A stretch of 64,000 bases of DNA. It comes from SSF26 sp037443945. GTDB lineage: Bacteria; Chloroflexota; Anaerolineae; J102. Shown here in pieces: positions 53,071-61,039 of the stretch. The stretch spans positions 16,480-80,479 of the forward strand of contig JBBINH010000011.1 in NCBI GenBank assembly GCA_037443945.1, read 5' to 3'. The position numbers were made by a program, and so were the translations under genes. The stretch's first letter is position 1. Each line of letters begins with the position of its first letter. The notes under the pieces were generated by a model that was not told where the DNA came from, ran no database searches, and saw only the letters and a list, made by a program, of their open reading frames with translations.

Positions 53071-54237
53071 CTATTTTTCCAACAGACGGCGGGCGATGAC
53101 ACTGGCCTGGATCTCGCTGGTACCCTCGAAGATGCGGAAAATGCGGCCGTCACGCCAGTAGCGCGAGACAGGATACTCCAGGGCGTAACCATAACCACCG
53201 TGAATCTGCATGGCCTCGCTGGTCACGTATTCCACCATGTCGGCGCAGAAGAGCTTGGCCATCCCGGCCTCCAGATCGCAGCGCTTGCCCTGGTCCTTCA
53301 TACGGGCGGCATAATAGGTCAGTTGGCGGCCGGCCTCGACTTTGGTGGCCATATAGGCCAGTTTGTGCTGGATGGCCTGAAATTCGCTGATGGGTTTGCC
53401 GAACTGATAGCGTTCGCGGGCGTAGCGGATGGCTGCCTCCAGAGCGGCCTGAGCCACGCCGACGGCGCGGGCCGCCGTCTGGATGCGGGCCACCTCATAC
53501 ACGGCCATCAACTGGTAGAAGCCCTGGCCTTCCTGACCGCCGATGAGGTTTGCGGCCGGAACCTCGAAATCATTGAAGCTGAGGGAAAACGACTTCATGC
53601 CGTGATAGCCGATGGTGGGAATGCGCTCGCCCAACAAATGGGGCGGCATAAAGCCGTCGCCGGGTTCTTTTTCGACCATGAACATGCTCAGCCCTTTGTG
53701 TCGCTTGCTCATGTCCGGATCGGTGCGGGCCAAGACCGTCATGAGATGGGCGCGGTTGGCAAAGGTGATCCAGGTCTTCTGGCCGTTGAGCACGTAGGTG
53801 TGATCGTCCTTTTTGACGGCCCGGAGCTGCATCCCGGCCGTATCCGACCCGGCATTTGGTTCGGTAAAGGCCGCGGCGGGTAGGAGCTCGCCCGCGGCAA
53901 TACCCGGCAGCCAGCGCTGCTTTTGCGCTTCGGTACCACCGGTAAGCAACAAGCCTCCGGCGATGAGGGTGCGGGTCATGACCGAACCCACCGAGAGCCA
54001 AACCCGGCTCAATTCCTCGGTGACGATGACCACCGAGAGATTGTCCATCCCCAGGCCGCCGTATTGTTCGGGAATGGCCATGGCAAAATAGCCCAACTCG
54101 GCCATCTGGCGGATGATCTCCATGGGGATTTCGGCTTCCCGGTTGTACAGCTCCTGAGCCATCGGCGCCACAACTTTCTCGGCAAAACGACGCGTTTCCC
54201 GGCGTAGGGTTTCGTATTCGGGGGGCAAAATGCTCAC
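53071..54237 (-). CDS. Acyl-CoA dehydrogenase, candidate methylsuccinyl-CoA dehydrogenase
   Basis: 388 residues, the usual acyl-CoA dehydrogenase length. AFTEPNAGSDTAGM near 130 and GQKTWITFAN near 158 form the flavin site, RYQFGKPISEFQAIQ near 275, and the C-terminal IFEGTSEIQASV near 372 holds the catalytic Glu position. It transfers electrons to ETF. Known methylsuccinyl-CoA dehydrogenases are longer (~550), so the assignment rests on the operon. The start is a GTG at 54237 with AGGGAG upstream; no better ATG is near. Confidence 0.85.
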   Translation of the reverse strand: MSILPPEYETLRRETRRFAEKVVAPMAQELYNREAEIPMEIIRQMAELGYFAMAIPEQYGGLGMDNLSVVIVTEELSRVWLSVGSVMTRTLIAGGLLLTGGTEAQKQRWLPGIAAGELLPAAAFTEPNAGSDTAGMQLRAVKKDDHTYVLNGQKTWITFANRAHLMTVLARTDPDMSKRHKGLSMFMVEKEPGDGFMPPHLLGERIPTIGYHGMKSFSLSFNDFEVPAANLIGGQEGQGFYQLMAVYEVARIQTAARAVGVAQAALEAAIRYARERYQFGKPISEFQAIQHKLAYMATKVEAGRQLTYYAARMKDQGKRCDLEAGMAKLFCADMVEYVTSEAMQIHGGYGYALEYPVSRYWRDGRIFRIFEGTSEIQASVIARRLLEK

Positions 54238-54321
54238 GGCTGGCTAAACTCCCTGATTGATACCGGATGAACGGGAACGAGAATACCGCCACGGCGCCTT
54301 TGCGAGGCGCCGCTCAAGCTT

Positions 54322-56661
54322 TCAAATGGGATCCACACCGAAGTAGCCCCAGGTCGCCTCCTCGGTTACCGGCTCCGTGCCTCCCAGCGTCTGGCGGATG
54401 ATGTCGGTCATGCTGACCACGCCGATGGGCCAGGGACGCCCCTCCCGTTGCTCCACAACCACCAGCCGGTGAATCCGATGGCGGGTCATCAACGTGATGG
54501 CCTGGGCGAGTGGGGTCTCGGGTGTACAGGTGATCACGTCCGCCGTGAGGATATCGGCAGCCGTCAGCGCCGCCAGTTGCTCCGGGGTACGCCCCAGACG
54601 GGCCATGACCAGGTCGGTCTGGGAGACAATGCCGACCAAAAAGCCCTCGCGATCGACGACTATGACGGCGCTGATCCGATTGGCCAGAAGGCGATGCGCT
54701 ATCTCGCTTACCGAGGTGTCGGGATAGCAGGAGATGACGCCATGATGCATGACATCGGCCACGGTGCTCTCGTCAGGCAGGGTGGCCGCAGCCGGTTTGG
54801 GCGGCACCATCTGCGCAGGCCGCGGCGGTGTAGGCTCATAGACCTCGGTCAATGTCGGCATGGTGCCGCTTTCCTCGGCCATGGTAGGCAGATCCAGCCC
54901 GTAGTTGATGATGTCGGTCTGGCTGAGGATACCGATGGGCCACAACTTGCCCTTGCGCTCGTCCACCACGACCAGGCGATGAATGCGATTGCGTGTCATC
55001 AGGGTAATGGCTTCGGCGACGCGGGTTTGCGGCGTGCAGGTGATCAGACGCGGGGTCATGATATCGGCCGCGGTCAGGCGGGCGAGTTGGGTGGGCGTAT
55101 GGCTCTGGCGGGCCAGGACGATATCGGTCTGCGAGACGATGCCGATGGCGTAGCCGTCTTCGTCCACGACGACGATGGCATGAATCCGATAACTGGCCAT
55201 GCGCCGGGCCACTTCGTTGACCGGCGTGTTGGCGCTCACGGTGATGGCGCCGTAATGCATCAGCTCACGGACGGTCATGGTCTCGAACGGCGTGGTCGGC
55301 AGCGTCTCCGGTTCGGGCAGACGACGCAAAGGCGCCCGGAAGAAGTCACGACGCTCGGTCGGAACGGGGACACGCGGTGCAACCTTGACCGGTTCGGCGG
55401 CGCCGATGCCCAGGCCGGTTGTCGGCGCGCCCACCAAAATGGCCATATTCCCGTAGGGATGCTTGTTTTCGTACATCAACTGATGGGCCAGGGCCAACTC
55501 ATCCCACCTGAAAGTGCGGGAGAGGCAGGGATCCACCTGACCGCTCATGACCAGGTCGTTGAAGCCTTTGGCCTGCTCGTCGTTGGCAAAATGCGAACCT
55601 TGCAGCCGTTTCTGCCGCATCCACAGATAACGCAGATCCACCGTGGCATTATAACCGGTCGTGCCGGCACAGATGACGACGATGCCGCCGGTGTCGCACA
55701 CGAAAATGGACGTGGGTATGGTGGCTTCGCCGGGATGTTCGAAGACAATACGCGGGTTCTTGCGCTCGCCCAGGATGTCCCAGATGGCCTTGCCGAACTT
55801 GCGTACCCCCTTGAGCCATTCGGCATAACCGACGGTATCTTTCCAGTGGGGCAACATCCCCCAGTGATCGAAGTTCTTGCGGTTGATGCATCCCACGGCT
55901 CCCAGGCTCTGGCAGTACGCAAACTTATCCTCCGAGCTGACCACAGCGATGGCCTTGGCCCCGGCTGCCCGGCAGATCTGGATCGCCATGGACCCCAGGC
56001 CACCGGCCCCGCCCCAGATCAACACGACATCGCCTTCACGCAACGCATGTTCACTCCACCCGTACAACATGCGATAGGCCGTAGCTCCCACCAGCATATA
56101 GGCCGCCGCCTGCTCCCAGGTCAAATGCCTGGGTTTCGGCAGACATTGATGGTCTTGCACCTTGGTGAACTGGGCGAAACTGCCCCAATTCGTCTCATAG
56201 CCCCAAATGCGAAACGAGGGGTCGTACATGGGATCGTTACCGGCCTTGACCCAGGGCGATTCCTGGTCCCACACCCCGCAGTGGATGACCACCTCGTCGC
56301 CAACCTTGAGATGCTTGACCTTTTTGCCGACTTTATAGACGATGCCGCTGGCATCGCTGCCACCGATATGGAAATCCTCCGGCTCACCGGCTTTCTGACG
56401 GGCCGCGATGACGTTCACAGGAACACCCAGGGCAGCCCATACGTTGTTGTAGTTGACCCCGGAGGCCATCACATAGACCAGGACCTCATCATCGGCCGGC
56501 TCGGGAACGTCGACAATCTCGACCTGAAAGGCCTGCATCGGTTCGCCGAAGCGCTCGGCTCGAATGACCCAGGCATACATCTGCTTGGGCACGTATCCCA
56601 ACGGAGGCTGCTCACCGATGGGATAGAGGTCTTTCAGTTTAGATGAAATCGCGTGCGACAT
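54322..56661 (-). CDS. ccr: Crotonyl-CoA carboxylase/reductase fused to four CBS motifs
   Basis: 779 residues. Residues 1-430 are a full crotonyl-CoA carboxylase/reductase: MYAWVIRAERFGEPMQAFQ, GVNYNNVWAALGVPV near 70, IGGSDASGIV near 100, RIWGYETNWGSFAQF near 153, NADPH loop IWGGAGGLGSMAIQI near 216, RIVFEHPGEATIPTSIF near 305 and GSHFANDEQA near 356. Asn of NYNN, Glu of GYET and His of GSHF probably correspond to known CO2-binding residues. A linker leads to two Bateman modules: CBS 462-517 and 531-588, then CBS 632-687 and 700-757, the two modules 170 residues apart and similar (GIVSQTDI/L, RIHRLVVV). It makes ethylmalonyl-CoA. The CBS modules may bind adenine nucleotides and regulate it. 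GGAGG precedes the ATG. Confidence 0.92.
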   Translation of the reverse strand: MSHAISSKLKDLYPIGEQPPLGYVPKQMYAWVIRAERFGEPMQAFQVEIVDVPEPADDEVLVYVMASGVNYNNVWAALGVPVNVIAARQKAGEPEDFHIGGSDASGIVYKVGKKVKHLKVGDEVVIHCGVWDQESPWVKAGNDPMYDPSFRIWGYETNWGSFAQFTKVQDHQCLPKPRHLTWEQAAAYMLVGATAYRMLYGWSEHALREGDVVLIWGGAGGLGSMAIQICRAAGAKAIAVVSSEDKFAYCQSLGAVGCINRKNFDHWGMLPHWKDTVGYAEWLKGVRKFGKAIWDILGERKNPRIVFEHPGEATIPTSIFVCDTGGIVVICAGTTGYNATVDLRYLWMRQKRLQGSHFANDEQAKGFNDLVMSGQVDPCLSRTFRWDELALAHQLMYENKHPYGNMAILVGAPTTGLGIGAAEPVKVAPRVPVPTERRDFFRAPLRRLPEPETLPTTPFETMTVRELMHYGAITVSANTPVNEVARRMASYRIHAIVVVDEDGYAIGIVSQTDIVLARQSHTPTQLARLTAADIMTPRLITCTPQTRVAEAITLMTRNRIHRLVVVDERKGKLWPIGILSQTDIINYGLDLPTMAEESGTMPTLTEVYEPTPPRPAQMVPPKPAAATLPDESTVADVMHHGVISCYPDTSVSEIAHRLLANRISAVIVVDREGFLVGIVSQTDLVMARLGRTPEQLAALTAADILTADVITCTPETPLAQAITLMTRHRIHRLVVVEQREGRPWPIGVVSMTDIIRQTLGGTEPVTEEATWGYFGVDPI
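54391..55278. repeat. Duplicated Bateman (CBS-CBS) modules inside ccr
   Basis: Two similar ~127-residue modules (codons 462-588 and 632-757 of ccr) at a constant 170-residue offset, for example NRIHRLVVV versus HRIHRLVVV and GIVSQTDI versus GIVSQTDL. An acidic, Pro-rich linker separates them. Confidence 0.85.
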
Positions 56662-56787
56662 CGTGCACCCTCCGGCGACAAAAGCAAAAGACCAAAACGC
56701 GGGAAAACGCTTTGCCGACCTCGGCCGTCATCAACGCGGCATCCTTGCCGCTCATCGGCGTCGGGGTAACCGACCACCGGTCGATTG

Positions 56788-56802
56788 TGACGCATTGTGT
56801 CA
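56788..56802. promoter_or_regulatory. Operator copy c (ccr promoter)
   Basis: TGACGC-ATT-GTGTCA, one mismatch from the perfect palindrome at the phasin promoter. It overlaps the -10 box of the ccr promoter. Confidence 0.75.
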
Positions 56803-56822
56803 TAAACGAAGGCCGATGGCAA
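56794..56822 (-). promoter_or_regulatory. Candidate ccr operon promoter
   Basis: Minus strand: TTGCCA (56817-56822), 17-base spacer, CACAAT (56794-56799). The weak -10 leaves room for doubt, but its overlap with the operator supports it. Confidence 0.5.
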
Positions 56823-56916
56823 GTTGACAGAGGGGCAAAAGCGGGCGATGCGGTCTTGTCCTCCTCATTTCCGGTGCTGTTTGGCATAGCGCGTCGCATT
56901 ACGACGTGATGGCCAA

Positions 56917-56945
56917 TTGACACAACGCGTCATAACGGTTATAGT
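56917..56945 (+). promoter_or_regulatory. Thiolase promoter
   Basis: Plus strand: TTGACA (56917-56922), 17-base spacer, TATAGT (56940-56945), about 90 bases before the thiolase ATG. Confidence 0.75.
56918..56932. promoter_or_regulatory. Operator copy d (thiolase promoter)
   Basis: TGACAC-AAC-GCGTCA, one mismatch from the perfect palindrome. It overlaps the -35 box and the spacer of the thiolase promoter. Confidence 0.75.
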
Positions 56946-57036
56946 GGAAGCCGGAACCGCCGCTGTGCCTTTACCAGCGGTTCCGGTCGCTTCGGCCTGG
57001 ATCCCAAGGTTGCGCTTCTCTCTCAGGAGCTCCACC

Positions 57037-58201
57037 ATGCGCGATGTGTATGTGCTCGGCGTCGGGCAGATCCCCGTCACCAAGGAAAAAGACGAATCCT
57101 TACGCGAAATGGCCGCCCGGGCGGTAAAGGCCGCTCTGGCCGATGCCGGCGTCGAAACGGTTGGTGCTCTGTACGTCGGCAACATGCTTTCGGGCATGCT
57201 TTCCCATCAACAGCACCTGGGCGCCCTGGTGGCCCATGCATCCGGGCTGCGCGGCATCGAGGCCGCAACGGCCGAAGCAGCCTGTGGCTCCGGTGGGGCG
57301 GCCATGCGCTGGGGTTATATGGCCGTAGCCGGCGGCTTGCATGACGTGGTCGTCGTGTGTGGGGTGGAGAAAATGACCCACACCGACCGTTATGAGACCA
57401 CACGGGCGCTGGCCACGGCCAGTGATTGGCCCCACGAAGGGGCCCACGGCCACAGCTTCGTCTCGCTCAACGCCATCATCATGCAGGAGTACCTGCAACG
57501 CTATCGGGCCAATCGCTCTCTCTGCGCCACCTTTGGCCCTCAACGCCCATCACAATGCCGTCACCAACCCCAACGCGCTGTTTCAAAAGCCGATCACCAT
57601 CGAAACCTACGAGGCATCCCCTCTCGTCCAGGCACCCATCCGGCTATACGATGCCTCGCCCATCTGCGACGGTGCCGCCGCCCTTGTGCTCGGCCCGGCA
57701 GAGATAGCTGCCGAGAGCCGCCAGCGACGGCCACGCGTGCGGGTGGCGGCTTCGGCCGGTGCCACGGACAGCGTCGGTATCGCCGGCCGTCGCGACCTGC
57801 TCATTCTCGACGGCATTGTAGCCTCGAGCCGCAAAGCCTATGCCCAGGCCGGAATCGGGCCAGAAGCAATTGACTTTTTCGAGTTACACGACGCCTTTAC
57901 CATCATGGCCGTGCTGGCCTTGGAAGGGGCAGGCTTTGCCGAACCGGGCAAGGGCCTATGGCTGGGTGCCGACGGCGAAATCACCTTGGAAGGTCGCATC
58001 CCCATCTCGACCTTCGGCGGACTGAAGGCGCGTGGTCATCCTGTCGGCGGCACGGGCGTGTATCAACTGGTCGAGGCCTATCTGCAACTCACCGGCCAGG
58101 CCGGTCCCAATCAAGTGCGCGAGGCCCGCATCGGCATGACGCAGAACGTGGGCGGCACCGGTGCCACCGTGCTTACCCATATCCTGGAACGAATGGACTG
58201 A
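57037..58201 (+). pseudogene. Acetyl-CoA acetyltransferase-like thiolase, single-base frameshift
   Basis: The first frame (from ATG 57037, with CAGGAGC upstream) encodes MRDVYVLGVGQIPVTKE and the active-site Cys segment AEAACGSGGAAMRWG. Homology then switches to the next frame, giving LNAHHNAVTNPNALFQKPIT, ELHDAFTIMAVLALE, GGLKARGHPVGGTG (catalytic His) and NVGGTGATVL. Removing one G at 57535-57536 (TTTGGCCC to TTTGCCC) restores ATFALNAHHN and a 387-residue protein, a normal thiolase length. It could be a real mutation, a sequencing error or, less likely, recoding. Its role would be condensing two acetyl-CoA at the entry to PHB and the ccr pathway. Confidence 0.8.
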
Positions 58202-58289
58202 AGGGCTTTTGCACAACGCTCAAGGGGGACAAATCCCTGCGATCGGCCCTGCGGCTTTGTCCAACTCGCCCTGCTCTCGTCCCCGGCCC

Positions 58290-58295
58290 TATAAT
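58290..58295 (+). promoter_or_regulatory. -10 box for a leaderless transcript
   Basis: Perfect TATAAT, 6 bases before the ATG at 58302, with no Shine-Dalgarno and no clear -35. Confidence 0.5.
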
Positions 58296-58301
58296 CCCTT
58301 C

Positions 58302-60119
58302 ATGCGCAGCCTCTTTCTTACCCTGGGTCTGGGCTGGATGCTTGTTGTGGCCTGCGCCGGGCCGCAACCGACGCCGACCATCACGCCTCCGGAGACGACG
58401 CTCTTGACCGCGATCACCGCCACAGCAGCCGTTTCCCCGCGCCCGGTCCTATCGCCCTCCCCTACCGCCACAGGGACAAAAGCCATCGCTACGCCCACGC
58501 CGATGACTGGACCGACGCTCACGCCTACCCCGGCAGCGCCTCTCATAACACCCACGACGACCCCCATCGTCGCCTACGTCCTGACCCAGGCCAATCTGCG
58601 CCGGGGGCCGGGCCGTCAGTATCCTCTCATCGGCCAGATCGGCGCCGGCCAGGCCGTGGTTGTCCTGGGGCAAACCCCTGCCGGCGACTGGATTCGTATC
58701 GCCCTGGAAGGCGAAGACGAAACGTGGATTGCCGCCTTTTTGCTCGATGTGCCGGCCGGCGCATCCCTGCCTGTCATTACGACGTGGCCAACGCCACCAC
58801 CTACACCCACGCCGGGCGATGAGGTCCGGTTCGGCACAACGACCATCGTCTTGCCCACCTATCCCTGGGAGGACTTCACGACACCGGCCTACGACGAGAC
58901 TGCCCACTGGACCTATCGCCGCTTTAACCGCGCGGCCTATGAGGCAGCCCATCCGGAACCCCGCCCCCGGCCCTATCCCGGCCTGATCCTGGAAAACCGT
59001 TGGCTGCGACTCAGTTTCCTGCCCGACCTGGGCGGTCGCCTTTATGAGATGGTCTTCAAGCCGACCGGTAGCAACGAACTTTACCGCAATCCCGTGATCA
59101 AGCCTTCGCCCTGGGGCCCTGGTCCCCAGGGGAACGGCTGGGAGGCCGTCGGTGGCATCGAATGGGCCCTGCCGGTACCCGAACACGGCTACGCCTGGGC
59201 GGAACCTTGGGGATATATCACCGAGCCGGATCCACCGGCCGGAGCAATTACGCTCTTTACGGCCGCTGCCGACCGGTTGCAACTGAACGTGCGTGTCGGC
59301 CTGCAGCCGGATAGCGCCGCCTTCACCCTCGACTTCTTCCTGGAAAACCGGGCGGATAGACCGGTGACGGCAAGCTATTGGACCAACGCCATGCTGGCGC
59401 CGGGCCCGGCCAATCGCGTCGGGCCGGAACTGCGTTTTTATTTCCCCGGCGACCGCGTGAGGGTCCATTCTGCCGACCCACCCGAGCGGTTCCCCGTCGG
59501 TGCAATCTTCGCCTGGCCCTTTGCCGATGGTCGCGAGCTCCGTCGCCTGGGCACCTGGGAGGGCTGGTTGGGCTTTTTTGCCTATCCTCAGGCCCAGGCC
59601 GATTGGGCCGCCGTCTATGACCCCGTCGCCGATGAAGGCGTGGTGCGCGTGTTCTCATCCCGACAGGTGCCGGGCCTCAAAGGCTTCGGACTCGGCTGGA
59701 GTCGCCCCATCCCACCGGCCGTTTATACCGATGACGATTCGAGTTATGTCGAGATGCAGGGTGGTCTGACACCCACCTACGACCAGCACTTGACCCTGGA
59801 CCCCGGCGCAAGCCGCCGCTGGCACGAGGTCTGGTATCCGGTGGCGGGGATCGGCGGCATCAGTGCTGCCGATGCCAACGGCGCCGTGCATCTGAGGCGC
59901 ACGCCTACCGGCTGGCGTTTGCAGCTCTTCAGCGTTAGCCCGCGCCCAGGCGAGCTGGTGGTAACCAACGCCGACGGGGAGCTCTGGCGCGGGCGCGTGC
60001 GCCTCGACCCTGCCCACCCTGCCGACCTGGCGCTGCCGGCCGCGCAACCGCCCTTCCGTCTGGTATTGACGGCAACCGATGGCTCCGTCTGGGCGTTGGG
60101 TGCCGAGGGAAGTCCCTGA
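58302..60119 (+). CDS. Lipoprotein with SH3b and DUF5107-type domains
   Basis: 605 residues. A lipoprotein signal (LFLTLGLGWMLVVACAG, Cys near 18) is followed by a Thr/Pro-rich linker to ~85, a bacterial SH3 domain (VLTQANLRRGPGRQYPLIGQIGAGQAVVVLGQTPAGDWIRIAL, ~87-150), a second Pro/Thr linker and a large beta-rich domain matching DUF5107 (LPTYPWEDFTTPAYDETAHW ... GLILENRWLRLSFLPDLGGRLYEMVFKPTG). DUF5107 proteins resemble carbohydrate-mutarotase-like sandwiches. It is probably anchored outside the cell and binds wall or glycan material (inference). Only a leaderless promoter is seen. Confidence 0.82.
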   Translation: MRSLFLTLGLGWMLVVACAGPQPTPTITPPETTLLTAITATAAVSPRPVLSPSPTATGTKAIATPTPMTGPTLTPTPAAPLITPTTTPIVAYVLTQANLRRGPGRQYPLIGQIGAGQAVVVLGQTPAGDWIRIALEGEDETWIAAFLLDVPAGASLPVITTWPTPPPTPTPGDEVRFGTTTIVLPTYPWEDFTTPAYDETAHWTYRRFNRAAYEAAHPEPRPRPYPGLILENRWLRLSFLPDLGGRLYEMVFKPTGSNELYRNPVIKPSPWGPGPQGNGWEAVGGIEWALPVPEHGYAWAEPWGYITEPDPPAGAITLFTAAADRLQLNVRVGLQPDSAAFTLDFFLENRADRPVTASYWTNAMLAPGPANRVGPELRFYFPGDRVRVHSADPPERFPVGAIFAWPFADGRELRRLGTWEGWLGFFAYPQAQADWAAVYDPVADEGVVRVFSSRQVPGLKGFGLGWSRPIPPAVYTDDDSSYVEMQGGLTPTYDQHLTLDPGASRRWHEVWYPVAGIGGISAADANGAVHLRRTPTGWRLQLFSVSPRPGELVVTNADGELWRGRVRLDPAHPADLALPAAQPPFRLVLTATDGSVWALGAEGSP

Positions 60120-60135
60120 CACTCATGCGGGCGTT

Positions 60136-60164
60136 TTGACGCTACCGACGTGCTTCGCTATACT
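60136..60164 (+). promoter_or_regulatory. tRNA operon promoter
   Basis: TTGACG (60136-60141), 17-base spacer, TATACT (60159-60164), 9 bases before the first tRNA. Confidence 0.8.
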
Positions 60165-60173
60165 TGAATCGAG

Positions 60174-60247
60174 CGGGGCGTAGCGCAGCCCGGCAGCGCA
60201 CCTGGTTTGGGACCAGGAAGTCGCCGGTTCAAGTCCGGCCGCCCCGA
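60174..60247 (+). tRNA. tRNA-Pro (anticodon TGG)
   Basis: Full cloverleaf: acceptor CGGGGCG paired with CGCCCCG, anticodon stem CCTGG/CCAGG with loop holding TGG, T-arm GCCGGTTCAAGTCCGGC and discriminator A. The 3' CCA is not encoded. First of three tRNAs on one transcript. Confidence 0.95.
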
Positions 60248-60285
60248 CTGGTACCCAACCGGCCCCGAACGCCCTTTTTGCCCTT

Positions 60286-60356
60286 GCGGGCGTGGTGTAG
60301 TGGTAACACGCGAGCCTTCCAAGCTCTCGTCACGGGTTCGAATCCCGTCGCCCGCT
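60286..60356 (+). tRNA. tRNA-Gly (anticodon TCC)
   Basis: Acceptor GCGGGCG paired with CGCCCGC, anticodon TCC in loop CTTCCAA, T-arm ACGGGTTCGAATCCCGT, discriminator T. The 3' CCA is not encoded. Confidence 0.95.
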
Positions 60357-60386
60357 CTCGGACCGGTTTTCCCGGTTGCGCTTTGG

Positions 60387-60460
60387 GGGGCCTTAGCTCA
60401 ACAGGTTAGAGCAGCGGTCTCATAAACCGCCGGTCCTCGGTTCGAACCCGAGAGGCCCCA
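60387..60460 (+). tRNA. tRNA-Met (anticodon CAT), elongator type
   Basis: Acceptor GGGGCCT paired with AGGCCCC, anticodon stem GCGGT/ACCGC with CAT, T-arm CTCGGTTCGAACCCGAG, discriminator A. A fully paired 1:72 position excludes the initiator tRNA. A lysidine-modified tRNA-Ile with CAT cannot be excluded. Confidence 0.88.
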
Positions 60461-60469
60461 CTGTGTTCG

Positions 60470-60949
60470 TCATTCTCCTCGCCCCTTGCGGAAAAGCTGT
60501 AGCCATTCCTCGATCGCATCGGCGCTGAGTTTGGGGTTTTCTTTGGCGCTTCCGGATGATCGCGGCGGGCGTGGCGGCCGCTCGAGGTGCCGGACAAAGG
60601 CGGCCGCATCGATCACCTGCGCTCCCGCAGCTCGACAGGCGCGGCGCAGGTGGTCGTCATTGGTCACGACGATGGTATGCCGTGGCGCCTTTTGCACTTG
60701 CGCCAGGATGATGGCATCGGCATCCCCACGATATGCAGCGGCAAAGACCACACGAACCCCGCCGCCGGACAGCTCCTGGGCGAAGCCTCCTGGCACCCCG
60801 CCGTCGAAGACGACCAGCAGCGGCTGACGCAGGCGCTCTTGCCGTGCCCGCAGGTAGCTCACCAGACGCTGTTCGTCGTCCTCCTGATCCAGGTAAACTC
60901 CGGGAATGAGGCCGGTGCCGATAAGGTTATGGCCGTCGATAAGATACAT
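60470..60949 (-). CDS. NYN-domain ribonuclease (YacP/Rae1-like)
   Basis: 159 residues of PIN-like fold: MYLIDGHNLIGTG at the start (first acidic residue), PLLVVFDGG near 45, AYRGDADAIILAQVQ near 73 and IVVTNDDHLRRACRAAGAQVID near 93, placing the conserved acidic residues for metal-dependent RNA cleavage. Bacterial members such as Rae1 cut mRNA on ribosomes. A Pro/Arg linker and a short helical end follow. It lies tail-to-tail with the tRNA operon. Confidence 0.85.
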   Translation of the reverse strand: MYLIDGHNLIGTGLIPGVYLDQEDDEQRLVSYLRARQERLRQPLLVVFDGGVPGGFAQELSGGGVRVVFAAAYRGDADAIILAQVQKAPRHTIVVTNDDHLRRACRAAGAQVIDAAAFVRHLERPPRPPRSSGSAKENPKLSADAIEEWLQLFRKGRGE

Positions 60950-61039
60950 GGTGGCAAAACACGACCGGCTAGGGTCGTGAGGAAGAATAGAAGAGATTCA
61001 TTTCAGCCGTATGACAGTATAGCCGATCATGAGGGGTTT

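Larger units (their letters stand above)
56662..57036. promoter_or_regulatory. Divergent ccr/thiolase control region
   Basis: 375 bases without a supported gene. It contains a minus-strand promoter for ccr, a plus-strand promoter for the thiolase and one palindromic operator at each. Confidence 0.7.

Noticed and set aside
54448..56646. 732-residue plus-strand frame opposite ccr
   Set aside because: Long only because of GC-rich codon bias; the minus strand carries clear catalytic and CBS motifs.
56639..56923. Open frame of 94 residues on the minus strand in the ccr/thiolase gap
   Set aside because: It overlaps the ccr start and the mapped promoters and operators, has no ribosome-binding site and no family resemblance.
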